DNA of 64,000 nt. Source: Cyanobium sp. NIES-981 (lineage in GTDB: Bacteria > Cyanobacteriota > Cyanobacteriia > PCC-6307 > Cyanobiaceae). The notes under the pieces were generated by a model. That model was not told the DNA's origin, did no database searches, and saw only the letters and a program-made list of their open reading frames with translations. Each line of letters begins with the position of its first letter. Position 1 is the stretch's first letter. Positions 48,801-56,192 of this stretch are shown here, in pieces. Made by a program: the position numbers and the translations under genes. Location: assembly GCF_900088535.1 (NCBI RefSeq), contig NZ_LT578417.1, positions 434,001 to 498,000 on the forward strand. Reading direction: 5' to 3'.

Positions 48801-49564
48801 AGGAGGTGTTCACCTACCTCGATCGCAACGCCCTCTTCGCCGGCCAGTGGCAGCTGCGCAAGAGCCAGCAGCAGAGCCGGGAGGCCTATGAGGCGATGCT
48901 GGCCGAGAAGGCCGAGCCCGTGCTGCAGGGGTGGATGCGCCGCTGCCTGGCCGAGGGGCTGCTCACGCCGCGGGTGGCCTACGGCTACTTCCCCTGCGGC
49001 CGCGAGGGCAACGCCGTGGTGGTGTTCGACCCGGAGCGGCGGCAGAAGCCGCTGGGCCGCTTCGTTCTGCCCCGGCAGCGGGCCGGCAACCGCTACTGCA
49101 TCGCCGACTTCTACCGCGACCTGGCCACCGGCGCTGAGGGCGAGCCGCTGCCCACCGATGTGATGCCGATGCAGGCGGTGACCATGGGCGAGCAGGCCAC
49201 CCGCTTCGCCCAACAGCTCTTCGCCGCCGACCAGTACACCGACTACCTCTACTTCCACGGTCTGGCGGTGCAGATGGCCGAGGCCCTGGCCGAATGGACC
49301 CATGCCCGCATCCGGCGGGAACTGGGTTTCGGCGACCAGGAGCCCGCGGCCCTGCGCGATGTGCTGGCCCAGCGCTACCGCGGCAGCCGCTACTCCTTCG
49401 GCTACCCCGCCTGCCCCAACGTGGCCGACTCGCGCCAGCAGCTCACCTGGCTCGGTGCCGAGCGCATCGGCCTGCGGATGGATGCCAGCGACCAGCTGGA
49501 GCCGGAGCAGAGCACCACAGCCCTGGTGGCCCTGCACAGCAAGGCGCGCTACTTCAGCGCCTGA
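45863..49564 (+). CDS. metH: cobalamin-dependent methionine synthase
   Basis: A 1233-residue multidomain enzyme that methylates homocysteine using methyltetrahydrofolate. In order it has a homocysteine-binding domain (the zinc cysteine pair in [10 protein letters not shown] near residue 316), a pterin-binding domain starting [15 protein letters not shown] near residue 377, a cobalamin-binding domain with GDVHDIGKN near residue 777, whose histidine ligates cobalt, and a C-terminal S-adenosylmethionine activation domain. A linker of about 55 residues rich in A, D, P and S (residues about 911-966) joins the last two. Total length equals E. coli MetH. No cobalamin riboswitch fits in the 10-base gap upstream. 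Confidence 0.97.
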   Translation: MTTTQPLSTPTPSRPAPGHSGTCLQRVGFLERLHAPERPVLVFDGATGTSLQQMNLTAEDFGGAALEGCNEYLVVTRPDAVQAVHRQFLEVGADVIETDTFGATSLVLAEYDIADQAFALNRRAAELARQMADAYSTPEKPRFVAGSMGPTTKLPTLGHVDFDAMKASFQEQAEGLLAGDVDLFIVETCQDVLQIKAALQGIEAAFSATGQRRPLMVSVTMETTGTMLVGSDIAAVVAILEPFPIDVLGLNCATGPEQMKEHIRYLSEHSPFVVSCIPNAGLPENIGGVAHYRLTPLEMKMQLMHFVEDLGVQVIGGCCGTTSAHIGALAELAAELEPAPRPVRTPETRQARPLLQVEPAAASIYGTTPYHQDNSFLIIGERLNASGSKKVRELLAEDDWDGLVAIARGQVKENAHVLDVNVDYVGRDGERDMHELVSRLVTNVNLPLMLDSTEWQKMEAGLKVAGGKCILNSTNYEDGDERFFKVLELARAYGAGVVVGTIDEEGMARTAERKFAIAQRAYRDAVEFGIPAHEIFYDPLALPISTGIEEDRENGLATVEAIRLIRENLPGVHVVLGVSNVSFGLSPAARIVLNSVFLHDCCQAGMDAAIVSPAKILPLAKISEDHQQICRDLIYDRRRFESEQPGAICTYDPLTALTTLFEGVSAKEARASGPSLADLPVEERLRQHIIDGERIGLETALEEALQRYPALHIINTFLLDGMKVVGELFGSGQMQLPFVLQSAETMKAAVARLEPHMERVEGESSSKGKFLIATVKGDVHDIGKNLVDIILTNNGYEVINLGIKQSCEAIIEAQQQHQADCIAMSGLLVKSTAFMKDNLEAFNEAGITVPVILGGAALTPRFVHGDCRAAYRGQVVYGRDAFADLRFMDALMEAKAAEGWDDLQGFVHGVPEGLELGQSRPTAAGDDDASDPSVPADGPPQSAEPLPASDHRSEAVPEEPALEPPFWGSRVLTEAEIPLEEVFTYLDRNALFAGQWQLRKSQQQSREAYEAMLAEKAEPVLQGWMRRCLAEGLLTPRVAYGYFPCGREGNAVVVFDPERRQKPLGRFVLPRQRAGNRYCIADFYRDLATGAEGEPLPTDVMPMQAVTMGEQATRFAQQLFAADQYTDYLYFHGLAVQMAEALAEWTHARIRRELGFGDQEPAALRDVLAQRYRGSRYSFGYPACPNVADSRQQLTWLGAERIGLRMDASDQLEPEQSTTALVALHSKARYFSA

Positions 49565-49595
49565 ATCGGGGGACGGAATCAGGTTCTGCGGGGCC

Positions 49596-49601
49596 TAGCG
49601 T
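49596..49601 (+). promoter_or_regulatory. putative -10 box TAGCGT before DUF4090-like gene
   Basis: TAGCGT ends 25 bases before ATG 49627, in the 62-base gap after metH. Confidence 0.4.
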
Positions 49602-49626
49602 GGTGATCGCTGCCGCCCGGAGCCCC

Positions 49627-49899
49627 ATGGTGATCGCTGGACCTGATGGTGTGGATGCCGCGATCAGAGCCGGTGTGGACCTGGACGGCTCACCGATCCC
49701 GGAGCCCATGCTGGCCCTCTACAACGAGGTGATGGAGCTGGAGAGCCACCGGGCCCGTTCCGGCGTGACCAAATCCATGCGCAACAGGGTGGTGAAGACC
49801 GGATCGAAGCACCTGGACCAGCAGACCCTGGATGCACGCCTGAAGGCCGCGGGCTGGGAGGGCCTCAAGCCCAGGGAGATCGCCTTCTTCTACGGCTGA
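49627..49899 (+). CDS. DUF4090-like small protein
   Basis: A 90-residue protein whose pattern (GPDGVDAAIRAGVDLDGSPI, then PMLALYNEVMELE and RSGVTKSMRNRVVKTGSKHL) I recall as the cyanobacterial family DUF4090, whose function is unknown; recall here is from memory, not a search. It ends EIAFFYG. ATG 49627 has a probable promoter 25 bases upstream, so it need not depend on metH. Convergent with the small acidic gene. The sequence shows no signal peptide and is likely cytoplasmic. Confidence 0.75.
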   Translation: MVIAGPDGVDAAIRAGVDLDGSPIPEPMLALYNEVMELESHRARSGVTKSMRNRVVKTGSKHLDQQTLDARLKAAGWEGLKPREIAFFYG

Positions 49900-49922
49900 G
49901 CCCGGTTCATCTCAGCTGCGTG

Positions 49923-50150
49923 TCAGCTGCACATCTCCTCGAGCGCATCGATCACGTCCTGCTGGAACTCCTCCAGATCGGAGGAGTCGCTCAGATCAAG
50001 GCCCTCGCCGGCGGCGTTCTGGGTGAGCTCCTGGTAGTGAAAGGCTCCTTCCCCGTGGGCCAGGAACTCCACGGCAGACGGTTCACCGCTTTCCTTGTAA
50101 GCATCACAGAGGGCCAGGAAGGCCGCGTCTTCGGTGAATTCCCAGCTCAT
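49923..50150 (-). CDS. small acidic hypothetical protein
   Basis: A 75-residue strongly acidic protein beginning MSWEFTEDAAFLALCDAYKE and ending DVIDALEEMCS. The composition is that of a genuine small helical protein; function unknown. ATG 50150 is preferred over the upstream GTG-type frame because the residues before it are arginine- and proline-rich. Convergent with the DUF4090-like gene; a GCTGAG/CTCAGC inverted repeat (49895-49916) lies between the two stops and might terminate transcription. Confidence 0.6.
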   Translation of the reverse strand: MSWEFTEDAAFLALCDAYKESGEPSAVEFLAHGEGAFHYQELTQNAAGEGLDLSDSSDLEEFQQDVIDALEEMCS

Positions 50151-50279
50151 GGAGGGGTTGGCGCGTCGAACGACGGGTGGAACGCGGTCAACGACCTTTA
50201 ACGCCTCCCCCCCGGATTCCGTCAACCACCTGGGCCAACTTCAGGGGGATGACGCGCAGTCCGTCACATTCGCCAGACT

Positions 50280-50687
50280 GTGGTGGCCGCGCATGTGGAC
50301 GACGTGACCCAGACCAGTCAGGCTCCGACCCAGGCCCTCAACGTGCTGGGTGAGCCCCTGGAATCGTGCAGCTGCGAGCCGCTGACCGGCTGGTTCCGGG
50401 ACGGTACCTGCCGCACCAACGGCGCCGACCTCGGTCGTCACACCGTGTGTTGCGTGGTGAACGAGGCCTTCCTCACCTACAGCCGTGCCCAGGGCAACGA
50501 CCTCAGCACCCCGGCACCCCAGTTCGGGTTCCCCGGGCTCAGGCCCGGCGACCACTGGTGCGTGTGCGCGCCGCGCTGGCTGGAGGCCTACGAAGACGGC
50601 ATGGCCCCACCGGTGCGGCTGCAGGCCACCGAAGCCAGCACCCTGGAGGTGATCCCCCTGGACCTGCTCCGCCAGCACCAGGCCTGA
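50280..50687 (+). CDS. DUF2237 family protein
   Basis: A protein of about 135 residues with the family signature NVLGEPLESCSCEPLTGWFR, then CRTNGADLGRHTVCCVV and FGFPGLRPGDHWCVCAPRW, with five or more conserved cysteines and a histidine. Function is unknown; a metal- or thiol-based role is plausible. The exact start is uncertain: GTG codons at 50280, 50283, 50295 and 50304 are all in frame, and the conserved region starts near residue 21. Not obviously in an operon with its neighbours. Confidence 0.85.
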   Translation: MVAAHVDDVTQTSQAPTQALNVLGEPLESCSCEPLTGWFRDGTCRTNGADLGRHTVCCVVNEAFLTYSRAQGNDLSTPAPQFGFPGLRPGDHWCVCAPRWLEAYEDGMAPPVRLQATEASTLEVIPLDLLRQHQA

Positions 50688-50711
50688 GCCGGATGCCAGC
50701 CCTTGCCGGGC

Positions 50712-51455
50712 CTACCAGGGGATCCTCTCGCCATTCCAGGCCCAGAAGCCGCCGCTCTGCTCGGGTCCCAGGCCCTCGAGCACATCCAGAAGGTGATGGG
50801 CGGCCCGCCCGGGGCTGAACAGACTGCCGGCAGGCACGTTGGCCTGGAACGGTGCCGAGAGGGCCGTGGCCGTGGTGCCGGGATGCAGCAGGCTGACGCA
50901 GGCCAGGGGATAACGGCGGCGCCACTCCAGGGCCAGGGTGCGAAGCAACTGGTTCTGGGCCGCCTTGGCCGCCCGGTAGCTGTACCAGCCCCCCAGGCCG
51001 TTGTCGCCGATGCTGCCCACCCGGGCCGAGAGGCTGGCGAAGTGGAAGGGGCTCTGGCGGGAGAGGGCGGCCTCCAGCGCCTGCGCCAGCAGCACAGGGG
51101 CAAAGGCATTCACGGCGAAACTGCGCTCCAGGGCGCTGCGGCGCAGCTGGGCCAGCCGCTTTTCGGGTTGAAGCTCCGGCCCGTGCAGCAGCCCCACGGT
51201 GTTGATCACCAGCCGCAGAGGGGGCCCCTGGGCCAGCTCACGGCCCAGCCTGTCAAGACTGGTGTCGCAGGTCACATCCAGCCTGAGCCAGCGCACCTCC
51301 TCGCCGGGGGGTGGCTGCCGCCGCGTCGTGGCCACCAGCTCCAGCGCGGGAGCCCGTGTGCTCAGGGCCCGCAGCAGCCCAGCACCGATGCCACCGCTGC
51401 CCACCACTAGGGCCCTTCCCTGCCAGCTGGACAGGGGAGGGTGCGTCGCGGTCAT
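50712..51455 (-). CDS. SDR-family oxidoreductase (CsgA-like)
   Basis: A 247-residue short-chain dehydrogenase. The start region has ALVVGSGGIGAGLLRAL in place of TGxxxGIG, a degenerate dinucleotide motif seen in the divergent SDR group containing CsgA-like proteins. NTVG replaces NNAG, and the active site YSYRAAKAAQNQL retains Y and K. Substrate unknown. ATG 51455 is preferred over an upstream in-frame start. It is divergent from gpsA, with 62 bases between the starts. Compared with the first SDR in this window it lacks the N-terminal extension. Confidence 0.83.
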   Translation of the reverse strand: MTATHPPLSSWQGRALVVGSGGIGAGLLRALSTRAPALELVATTRRQPPPGEEVRWLRLDVTCDTSLDRLGRELAQGPPLRLVINTVGLLHGPELQPEKRLAQLRRSALERSFAVNAFAPVLLAQALEAALSRQSPFHFASLSARVGSIGDNGLGGWYSYRAAKAAQNQLLRTLALEWRRRYPLACVSLLHPGTTATALSAPFQANVPAGSLFSPGRAAHHLLDVLEGLGPEQSGGFWAWNGERIPW

Positions 51456-51517
51456 GGGGGGAGGTTCAGGCGGGGGCATGATGGCAAGGCCGATCCCTGG
51501 TCCGTCCGGTTCCGACC

Positions 51518-52459
51518 ATGCCCCTTCGCATTGCCGTGCTCGGCCGCGGGGCCTGGGGGCAGACGCTGGCGGAGCTGTGGCAGCGCCAGGGCCATACCGT
51601 TCGCAGCTGGTCGCGGCGGGACGGAGCCTCCCCCGATGCCCTGATCCACGGGGTCGACGTGGTGGCCGTCGCCGTCGCCATGGCCGGGGTGGAAAGCCTG
51701 GCCCAGCGTCTGGGTCCGGCCTGGTGCCGCGGAACTCCCCTGCTCAGCTGCACCAAGGGCATCGACCTCGACCTGCTGGCCACCCCCTGCCAGCTCTGGC
51801 GACGCCATCTGCCTGAGGGAATCCCCCTGGTGGTGCTCAGCGGGCCGAATCTGGCCGCCGAACTTCGCCAGGGGCTGCCGGCAGCCAGCGTGCTGGCCAG
51901 CGAGGACGCCGCCGCTGCGCTGCGTCTGCAGCGGGCCCTCAGTGGCAGCAATCTGCGCCTCTACACCAACAGCGACCCCCTGGGCACCGAGGCAGCGGGG
52001 GCCCTGAAGAACGTGATGGCCCTGGCGGCTGGGATCGCCGATGGCCTCGCCCTGGGGGCCAACGCCCGGGCCTCCCTCCTCACCCGCGGCCTGGCGGAGA
52101 TCGGTGTGGTGGTGGAGGGGCTGGGTGGACTGTCCGCCACCCTCTATGGGCTGGCCGGGCTTGGAGATCTGCTGGCCACCGCCACCAGCGAACTGAGTCG
52201 CAACTACCGCTGCGGGCGCCTGCTGGCCCAGGGCCATTCCCCTGCCGAGGCGGAACGCAGCATCGGTGCCACGGTGGAGGGGCTGCGCACCTCCAGGGCC
52301 GCCCTGGTGCTGGCGCAGCGCCATGGCTGGAGGCTGCCGATCTGTGCCCAGGTGGTGGCCCTGCTCGACGGACGTCTCAGCCCCGTGGATGCCGCCTGGG
52401 GCCTGATGGAGAGGGAGCTCAGACCGGAGCAGCACACCCCGCCACTGCCGCAGCCATGA
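51518..52459 (+). CDS. gpsA: NAD(P)H-dependent glycerol-3-phosphate dehydrogenase
   Basis: A 313-residue enzyme reducing dihydroxyacetone phosphate to sn-glycerol 3-phosphate for phospholipid synthesis. The Rossmann motif is GRGAWGQTLAEL near residue 9, followed by SCTKGID (CTKG) near 87 and the catalytic lysine region GALKNVMALAAGIADGL near 166. The late part GLGDLLATATSELSRNYRCG is conserved GpsA sequence. Length is slightly below the usual 330 residues. The start is ATG 51518. Its stop overlaps the first codon of the phzF remnant. Confidence 0.95.
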   Translation: MPLRIAVLGRGAWGQTLAELWQRQGHTVRSWSRRDGASPDALIHGVDVVAVAVAMAGVESLAQRLGPAWCRGTPLLSCTKGIDLDLLATPCQLWRRHLPEGIPLVVLSGPNLAAELRQGLPAASVLASEDAAAALRLQRALSGSNLRLYTNSDPLGTEAAGALKNVMALAAGIADGLALGANARASLLTRGLAEIGVVVEGLGGLSATLYGLAGLGDLLATATSELSRNYRCGRLLAQGHSPAEAERSIGATVEGLRTSRAALVLAQRHGWRLPICAQVVALLDGRLSPVDAAWGLMERELRPEQHTPPLPQP

Positions 52460-53053
52460 ACGTGCCGGCGGTGCGCATCGAAGCGTTCACGGCCCGGCGC
52501 GGCCGGTGGGGCCAGCGCTGATTCACCCCCACCGGTGAGGTGCCCCTCTGCGGCCACGGCACCCTGGCGGCCCTGCTGGACTTCGGGAGTCCCTGCGGCG
52601 TGATCGCTGCCACATTGCTGGGGAGCGGCGGCGGGAAGGCCGGCGCGATTGTGCTGCCCAGCGCGGGGCTCACCCCGCTCCTCTCCACCAGGGCGGCGGG
52701 CCACTGGACATCCCCGCTCGGAGGCTGCGTGGTGCTTCTGCCGGCGGACGCTCCCTTGGCCGCAGCGCCGCTGCCGCCATCAGCTGCGTGTTCTGGCTCC
52801 GGGACCGGGCATCGACGAGGATCCGGTGACCGGGTCGGCCCATGCCCTGGTGGCCCCCAGGTGGCTCCAGCGCTTCAGAAGCACCTGCCTGGCGGGCTGG
52901 CAGTGGTCGCCGCGTCCCGGTGGGATGGTGTGCGAACACGCGGTTTCAGGCATGATCCGCCTGACCGGAACGGGCCATCTGCTGTGGGACGGACATCTGC
53001 ATCTCGACTCCGACGCCCCGACTGGGCCTGGCTGGGATCGCCTCTGGGCCTGA
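52456..53053 (+). pseudogene. decayed PhzF-family isomerase gene
   Basis: Remnant of a PhzF-like isomerase. Three conserved pieces survive: the N-terminal start with an FTARR segment followed by an in-frame TGA (52519-52521), then FTPTGEVPLCGHGTLAALL, and, after a shift to the next frame near 52770-52800, PGIDEDPVTGSAHALVAP and a C-terminal GGMVCEHAVSGMIRLTG. Intact proteins of this family carry about 40 more residues between the first two pieces and many more between the second and third, so internal deletions plus a stop and a frameshift are inferred. The first piece's frame stays open into the SpoIID gene. Confidence 0.85.
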
Positions 53054-53091
53054 GGCTGCGCAGCCCCTTCACCCGTCAGTTCCTGCTGGCC

Positions 53092-54033
53092 ATGCCGATG
53101 GCGCTGGTGGCCGTGGCCACCGGCTTCGCTGCCCAGACCCTGGCCCCCCGCAACCAGGACGCCGTGCAGGGGGCACTGCTCGACACCCTGATGGCCGTGC
53201 CCCCTCCCCCCAGGGACACGGTGGCGGCGGCCGACCAGTTGCGCCATCTGGAAGCCCGGCGGGTCGATCCGGCCTCCGCCCCCCAGGCACCGTCCCTGGG
53301 ACTGGCCGTGCCAGAGGCCGCTGCACCGATCGACCTGGAGATCAGGGTGGCCCTGCTGCGGGCGGGCTCGAGCCCGCGGCTGTCCGCCCAGGGCCCCTGG
53401 CAGCTGCTCACCCGTGACGGCCAGCTGCTGCAGCAGGGGGGGGCCGGAGACCCGGTTGCACTGGCCGGGGGACTGGCGCAGGTGCCGGAAGCCTGGTTGC
53501 AGACCACGGGCCCGGCGCTGCTGGTGGATGGCCAGCCCTATGCCGGCCGGATCCGGCTGATTCAGGAGGGGGGAGCACTGCGCCTGGTCAATCACGTGGG
53601 CCTCGAGACCTACATCAGCTCGGTGGTCGGCGCGGAGATGCCCAGCAGCTGGTCGATGGAGGCCCTGCGTGCCCAGGCGGTGGCAGCCCGCTCCTACGCC
53701 CTGGCCCACATGGCCCGGCCGGCCAACCGCCACTGGCACCTGGGCGACACCACCCGCTGGCAGGCCTACCGCGGCCTCACCAGCGTTTCGGAGCGCACGC
53801 GCCAGGCCACCGTCTCCACGGCCGGGCTGATCCTCAGCTACCAGGGGGCGATCGTGGAGAGTCTCTATGCCGCCAACCGGCAGATCAGCCTGGAGGCCCA
53901 CGGACACCTCGGCGCCAGCATGAGCCAGCACGGAGCCCAGGACCTGGCCCAGCAGGGGTACCGCTACAACCAGATCCTGGGCCAGTACTACCAGGGCGCC
54001 TCCCTGGCGCGGCTCAAGGCCGGTGCGGGCTGA
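53092..54033 (+). CDS. SpoIID/LytB-domain protein
   Basis: A 313-residue protein (start uncertain) with the SpoIID/LytB signature LVNHVGLETYISSVVGAEMP near residues 165-184, and EALRAQAVAARSYALAHM following. Homologues are lytic transglycosylase-like or amidase activators of the cell wall; in cyanobacteria, related proteins are exported. A hydrophobic N-terminus (MALVAVATGFAAQTLA) would be the signal. No good ribosome site is seen; the frame is open through the phzF remnant, so translation may start upstream. ATG 53092 is the best conservative choice. The end overlaps the next gene's GTG by 11 bases. Confidence 0.8.
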   Translation: MPMALVAVATGFAAQTLAPRNQDAVQGALLDTLMAVPPPPRDTVAAADQLRHLEARRVDPASAPQAPSLGLAVPEAAAPIDLEIRVALLRAGSSPRLSAQGPWQLLTRDGQLLQQGGAGDPVALAGGLAQVPEAWLQTTGPALLVDGQPYAGRIRLIQEGGALRLVNHVGLETYISSVVGAEMPSSWSMEALRAQAVAARSYALAHMARPANRHWHLGDTTRWQAYRGLTSVSERTRQATVSTAGLILSYQGAIVESLYAANRQISLEAHGHLGASMSQHGAQDLAQQGYRYNQILGQYYQGASLARLKAGAG

Positions 54034-54850
54034 ACGTCTCTGGCAGGGAGCCCTGGAGCTGTCGGAAGCCGCCCGGGCCAGTGGTGATCTGGTGCCCCTG
54101 CGCACGGAGCTGGTGGACGACCCCAGGCTGCATCCGTTCGTGCTGCGACGGCTCCTGAGCCGTACCCCCAAGCATCTGCGGGGCGGAGGCCCCCGGCCCA
54201 ACCCCTTCCTTCCCTGGGAGCCGGCCCTCGAACTCGAGCGCCTGGGCCGCAGCCACGTGGTGCTGCTCAACAAGTTTCCCGTGCAGCCGGCCCACCTGCT
54301 GCTGATCACCCAGGACTGGCAGCCCCAGACGGGGTGGATCACGGCGGCGGACTGGAGCGCGGTGGCCCACCTCGCCCGCGACACCGGTGGCTTCTGGTTC
54401 TTCAACAGCTGTGCGGCCGCCGGCGCCAGCCAGCCCCATCGCCACCTCCAGCTGTTGCCGCGCCGTGCCGATGAACCGAGCTGTCCGCTGGCGGCACACT
54501 TCCTGCGGGAGATCGCGGGGAACGCCCCCGGCTGGCCCTGGCGGTATGCCATCGCCGCCCGCCGCTCCGCCGACGATCCGCTCGAGCTGGAGCAGCTCTA
54601 CCTGCGCCAGGCCAGGGACCTGGAGCTGGGGGATCCGCGCTCCGACTCCAGGCCCCATCACCCCTACAACCTGCTGTTCGACGACGACTGGTTCATCACC
54701 GTGCGGCGTGAGCAGGAGCACTGTGCCGGCTACAGCGTGAATGCCCTCGGTTTCGGCGGCTACCTGCTGGCCACGGACCGCTCCGACAGCGGCTGGCTCG
54801 AGCGCCATGGCCCCTGGGAGCTGTTGCGTCGCGTGGCCGCACCGCGCTGA
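54023..54850 (+). CDS. ATP adenylyltransferase / Ap4A phosphorylase-like
   Basis: A 275-residue HIT-superfamily protein. The HxHxQ catalytic motif appears in GASQPHRHLQLLPR near residues 135-148, with histidine-rich positions and preceding WFFNSCAAAGASQ. The N-terminal part (NPFLPWEPALELERLG, VVLLNKFPVQPAHLLLITQ) fits the ATP adenylyltransferase (Ap4A phosphorylase) family, which degrades dinucleotide alarmones. The GTG start at 54023 overlaps the SpoIID gene by 11 bases, indicating coupling. No riboswitch. A later start would remove the N-terminal domain. Confidence 0.85.
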   Translation: MRAERLWQGALELSEAARASGDLVPLRTELVDDPRLHPFVLRRLLSRTPKHLRGGGPRPNPFLPWEPALELERLGRSHVVLLNKFPVQPAHLLLITQDWQPQTGWITAADWSAVAHLARDTGGFWFFNSCAAAGASQPHRHLQLLPRRADEPSCPLAAHFLREIAGNAPGWPWRYAIAARRSADDPLELEQLYLRQARDLELGDPRSDSRPHHPYNLLFDDDWFITVRREQEHCAGYSVNALGFGGYLLATDRSDSGWLERHGPWELLRRVAAPR

Positions 54851-54963
54851 GGCTCGGCAGCCGGATCCCGCCTCGATCCGTGCTTCCACCGTTGCGGAAT
54901 GGCCGCCGGATCGGCGTGGCTGGATGGAGAGCTGCCCCAGGGCAACTCCCTACATCTCCTGCT

Positions 54964-55734
54964 ATGGCTCGCCCCATGTCGACCCCCTCCTCCCTTCGCC
55001 CCTCCACTTCCGTTCAGGCCCGCAACCGGCGGGTCGAGCAGTACAGGTCCCTGGTGCGGCCGATCGCTCTCCACTACCACCGTCGCTGCGCCGAACCCCT
55101 GGACGATCTCATCCAGGTGGGTCTGCTCGGCCTGCTGCGGGCCGCTGAGCTCTACCGACCGGCCACCACCACCCCGTTCGAGGCCTTTGCCCGGCCCCAT
55201 GTGCGCGGCGCCCTGCTGCACTACCTGCGGGACGTGGCTCTGCCGATCCGGCTGCCACGGCGGCTGGATGAGCAAAGGCTCCAGCTGGCGCGCCTGCGCA
55301 GCACCTGGCTGGCCAGCCACCATCGGCCTGCCACCGAGCAGGAACTGCGGGACCAGCTGGGCCTTGACCAGGGCCAGTGGACCCTGCTGCAGGCGGCGGA
55401 GCAGCTGGTGCGGGTCCAGTCGCTCGAAGCCTGGCTGGATGACGGCTCCGAGCAGCCCTCCACCGCGCTGGAGCCCCAGGCTTCCGATGCAGGTTCGGCA
55501 GACGGCACGGCCGCCGCTTCGGTCCTGCTGGCCGGGCTTGAAGAGCCCCTGCGGCTGGTGGTGGAGCGGGTGATCCTGGCCGGCTGGAGCTACCGCCGCA
55601 CAGCTGCCTGGCTGCAGGTGAGCCCGATGACGGTGCAGCGCCGCCTGCGCCGTGCCCTGGGGCTGCTGCGTGACTGTCTGGTCAGTCCTGAGCCGGGGTT
55701 ACGTCCCGCTGCATCTGTTGCTCCAGGGTGCTGA
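54964..55734 (+). CDS. group 3-like sigma-70 factor
   Basis: A 256-residue alternative sigma factor. Region 2 is DDLIQVGLLGLLRAAELYRP with the following FEAFARPHVRGALLHYLRD, which fits the group 3 family (SigF/SigB type). Region 3 is near residues 100-150, and region 4 has AAWLQVSPMTVQRRLRRALG as its helix-turn-helix. A linker of about 45 residues rich in A, E, P and S lies before region 4. ATG 54964 is used; ATG 54976 four codons later is an alternative. The end overlaps a convergent small gene by 53 bases. The regulon is unknown. Confidence 0.87.
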   Translation: MARPMSTPSSLRPSTSVQARNRRVEQYRSLVRPIALHYHRRCAEPLDDLIQVGLLGLLRAAELYRPATTTPFEAFARPHVRGALLHYLRDVALPIRLPRRLDEQRLQLARLRSTWLASHHRPATEQELRDQLGLDQGQWTLLQAAEQLVRVQSLEAWLDDGSEQPSTALEPQASDAGSADGTAAASVLLAGLEEPLRLVVERVILAGWSYRRTAAWLQVSPMTVQRRLRRALGLLRDCLVSPEPGLRPAASVAPGC

Positions 55735-55873
55735 TCGCTGCCGTCAGCGCGGCCAGCTGACGCTCCACCCCATCGCGCCAGAAGCGCAGCATGCGCAGCT
55801 TGCGTTCCTGGTACCGGCGGTGGGACGCGTGGCCGCCGTCGGCGTCGGTGCAGCAGCCAAAGGGAGGGAACAT
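55682..55873 (-). CDS. small conserved-looking hypothetical protein
   Basis: A 63-residue protein whose central part HRRYQERKLRMLRFWRDGVE and then AALTAAISTLEQQMQRD is a plausible helical hairpin. The start MFPPFGCC has two cysteines. I recall similar small proteins in picocyanobacteria but cannot verify. ATG 55873 has a minus-strand TAGAAA about 27 bases upstream. Its 3' end overlaps the sigma gene by 53 bases on the opposite strand. Confidence 0.6.
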   Translation of the reverse strand: MFPPFGCCTDADGGHASHRRYQERKLRMLRFWRDGVERQLAALTAAISTLEQQMQRDVTPAQD

Positions 55874-55934
55874 GGGGGGAATCCGACGTCGCTACGTTTC
55901 TAGCGACCCCATTCCCTCCAGCGAGAGGCTGGGG

Positions 55935-55959
55935 CAGCCCAGCCCAGCCCAGCCCAGCC
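55935..55959. repeat. five CAGCC pentamers in tandem
   Basis: Five perfect CAGCC copies, followed by degenerate copies up to 55980. The repeat is in the 319-base gene-free stretch 55874-56192, which otherwise holds a TAGGGT box (56011-56016) but no gene that I can support. Confidence 0.85.
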
Positions 55960-56192
55960 CGCCAGCCCAGGCCAGCCCCTCACCTCACCGTTGAGCACCG
56001 ACGCTTCCGGTAGGGTTGCCCCATCAGGAGATGGGTCTGCTGTTCCGGCATGGTCCCTCGCCACCAGCCCTCGCCTGGTTCCCGGCATCCGGGGGTCCGG
56101 AGGCACCGACGGCCGGCCCTGCTCCGTGCCGATCAGGCCGCTACCCCCCATCGCAGATCCACGCTGCTCAGTTCTTTCACCCCCGAAGAAGT

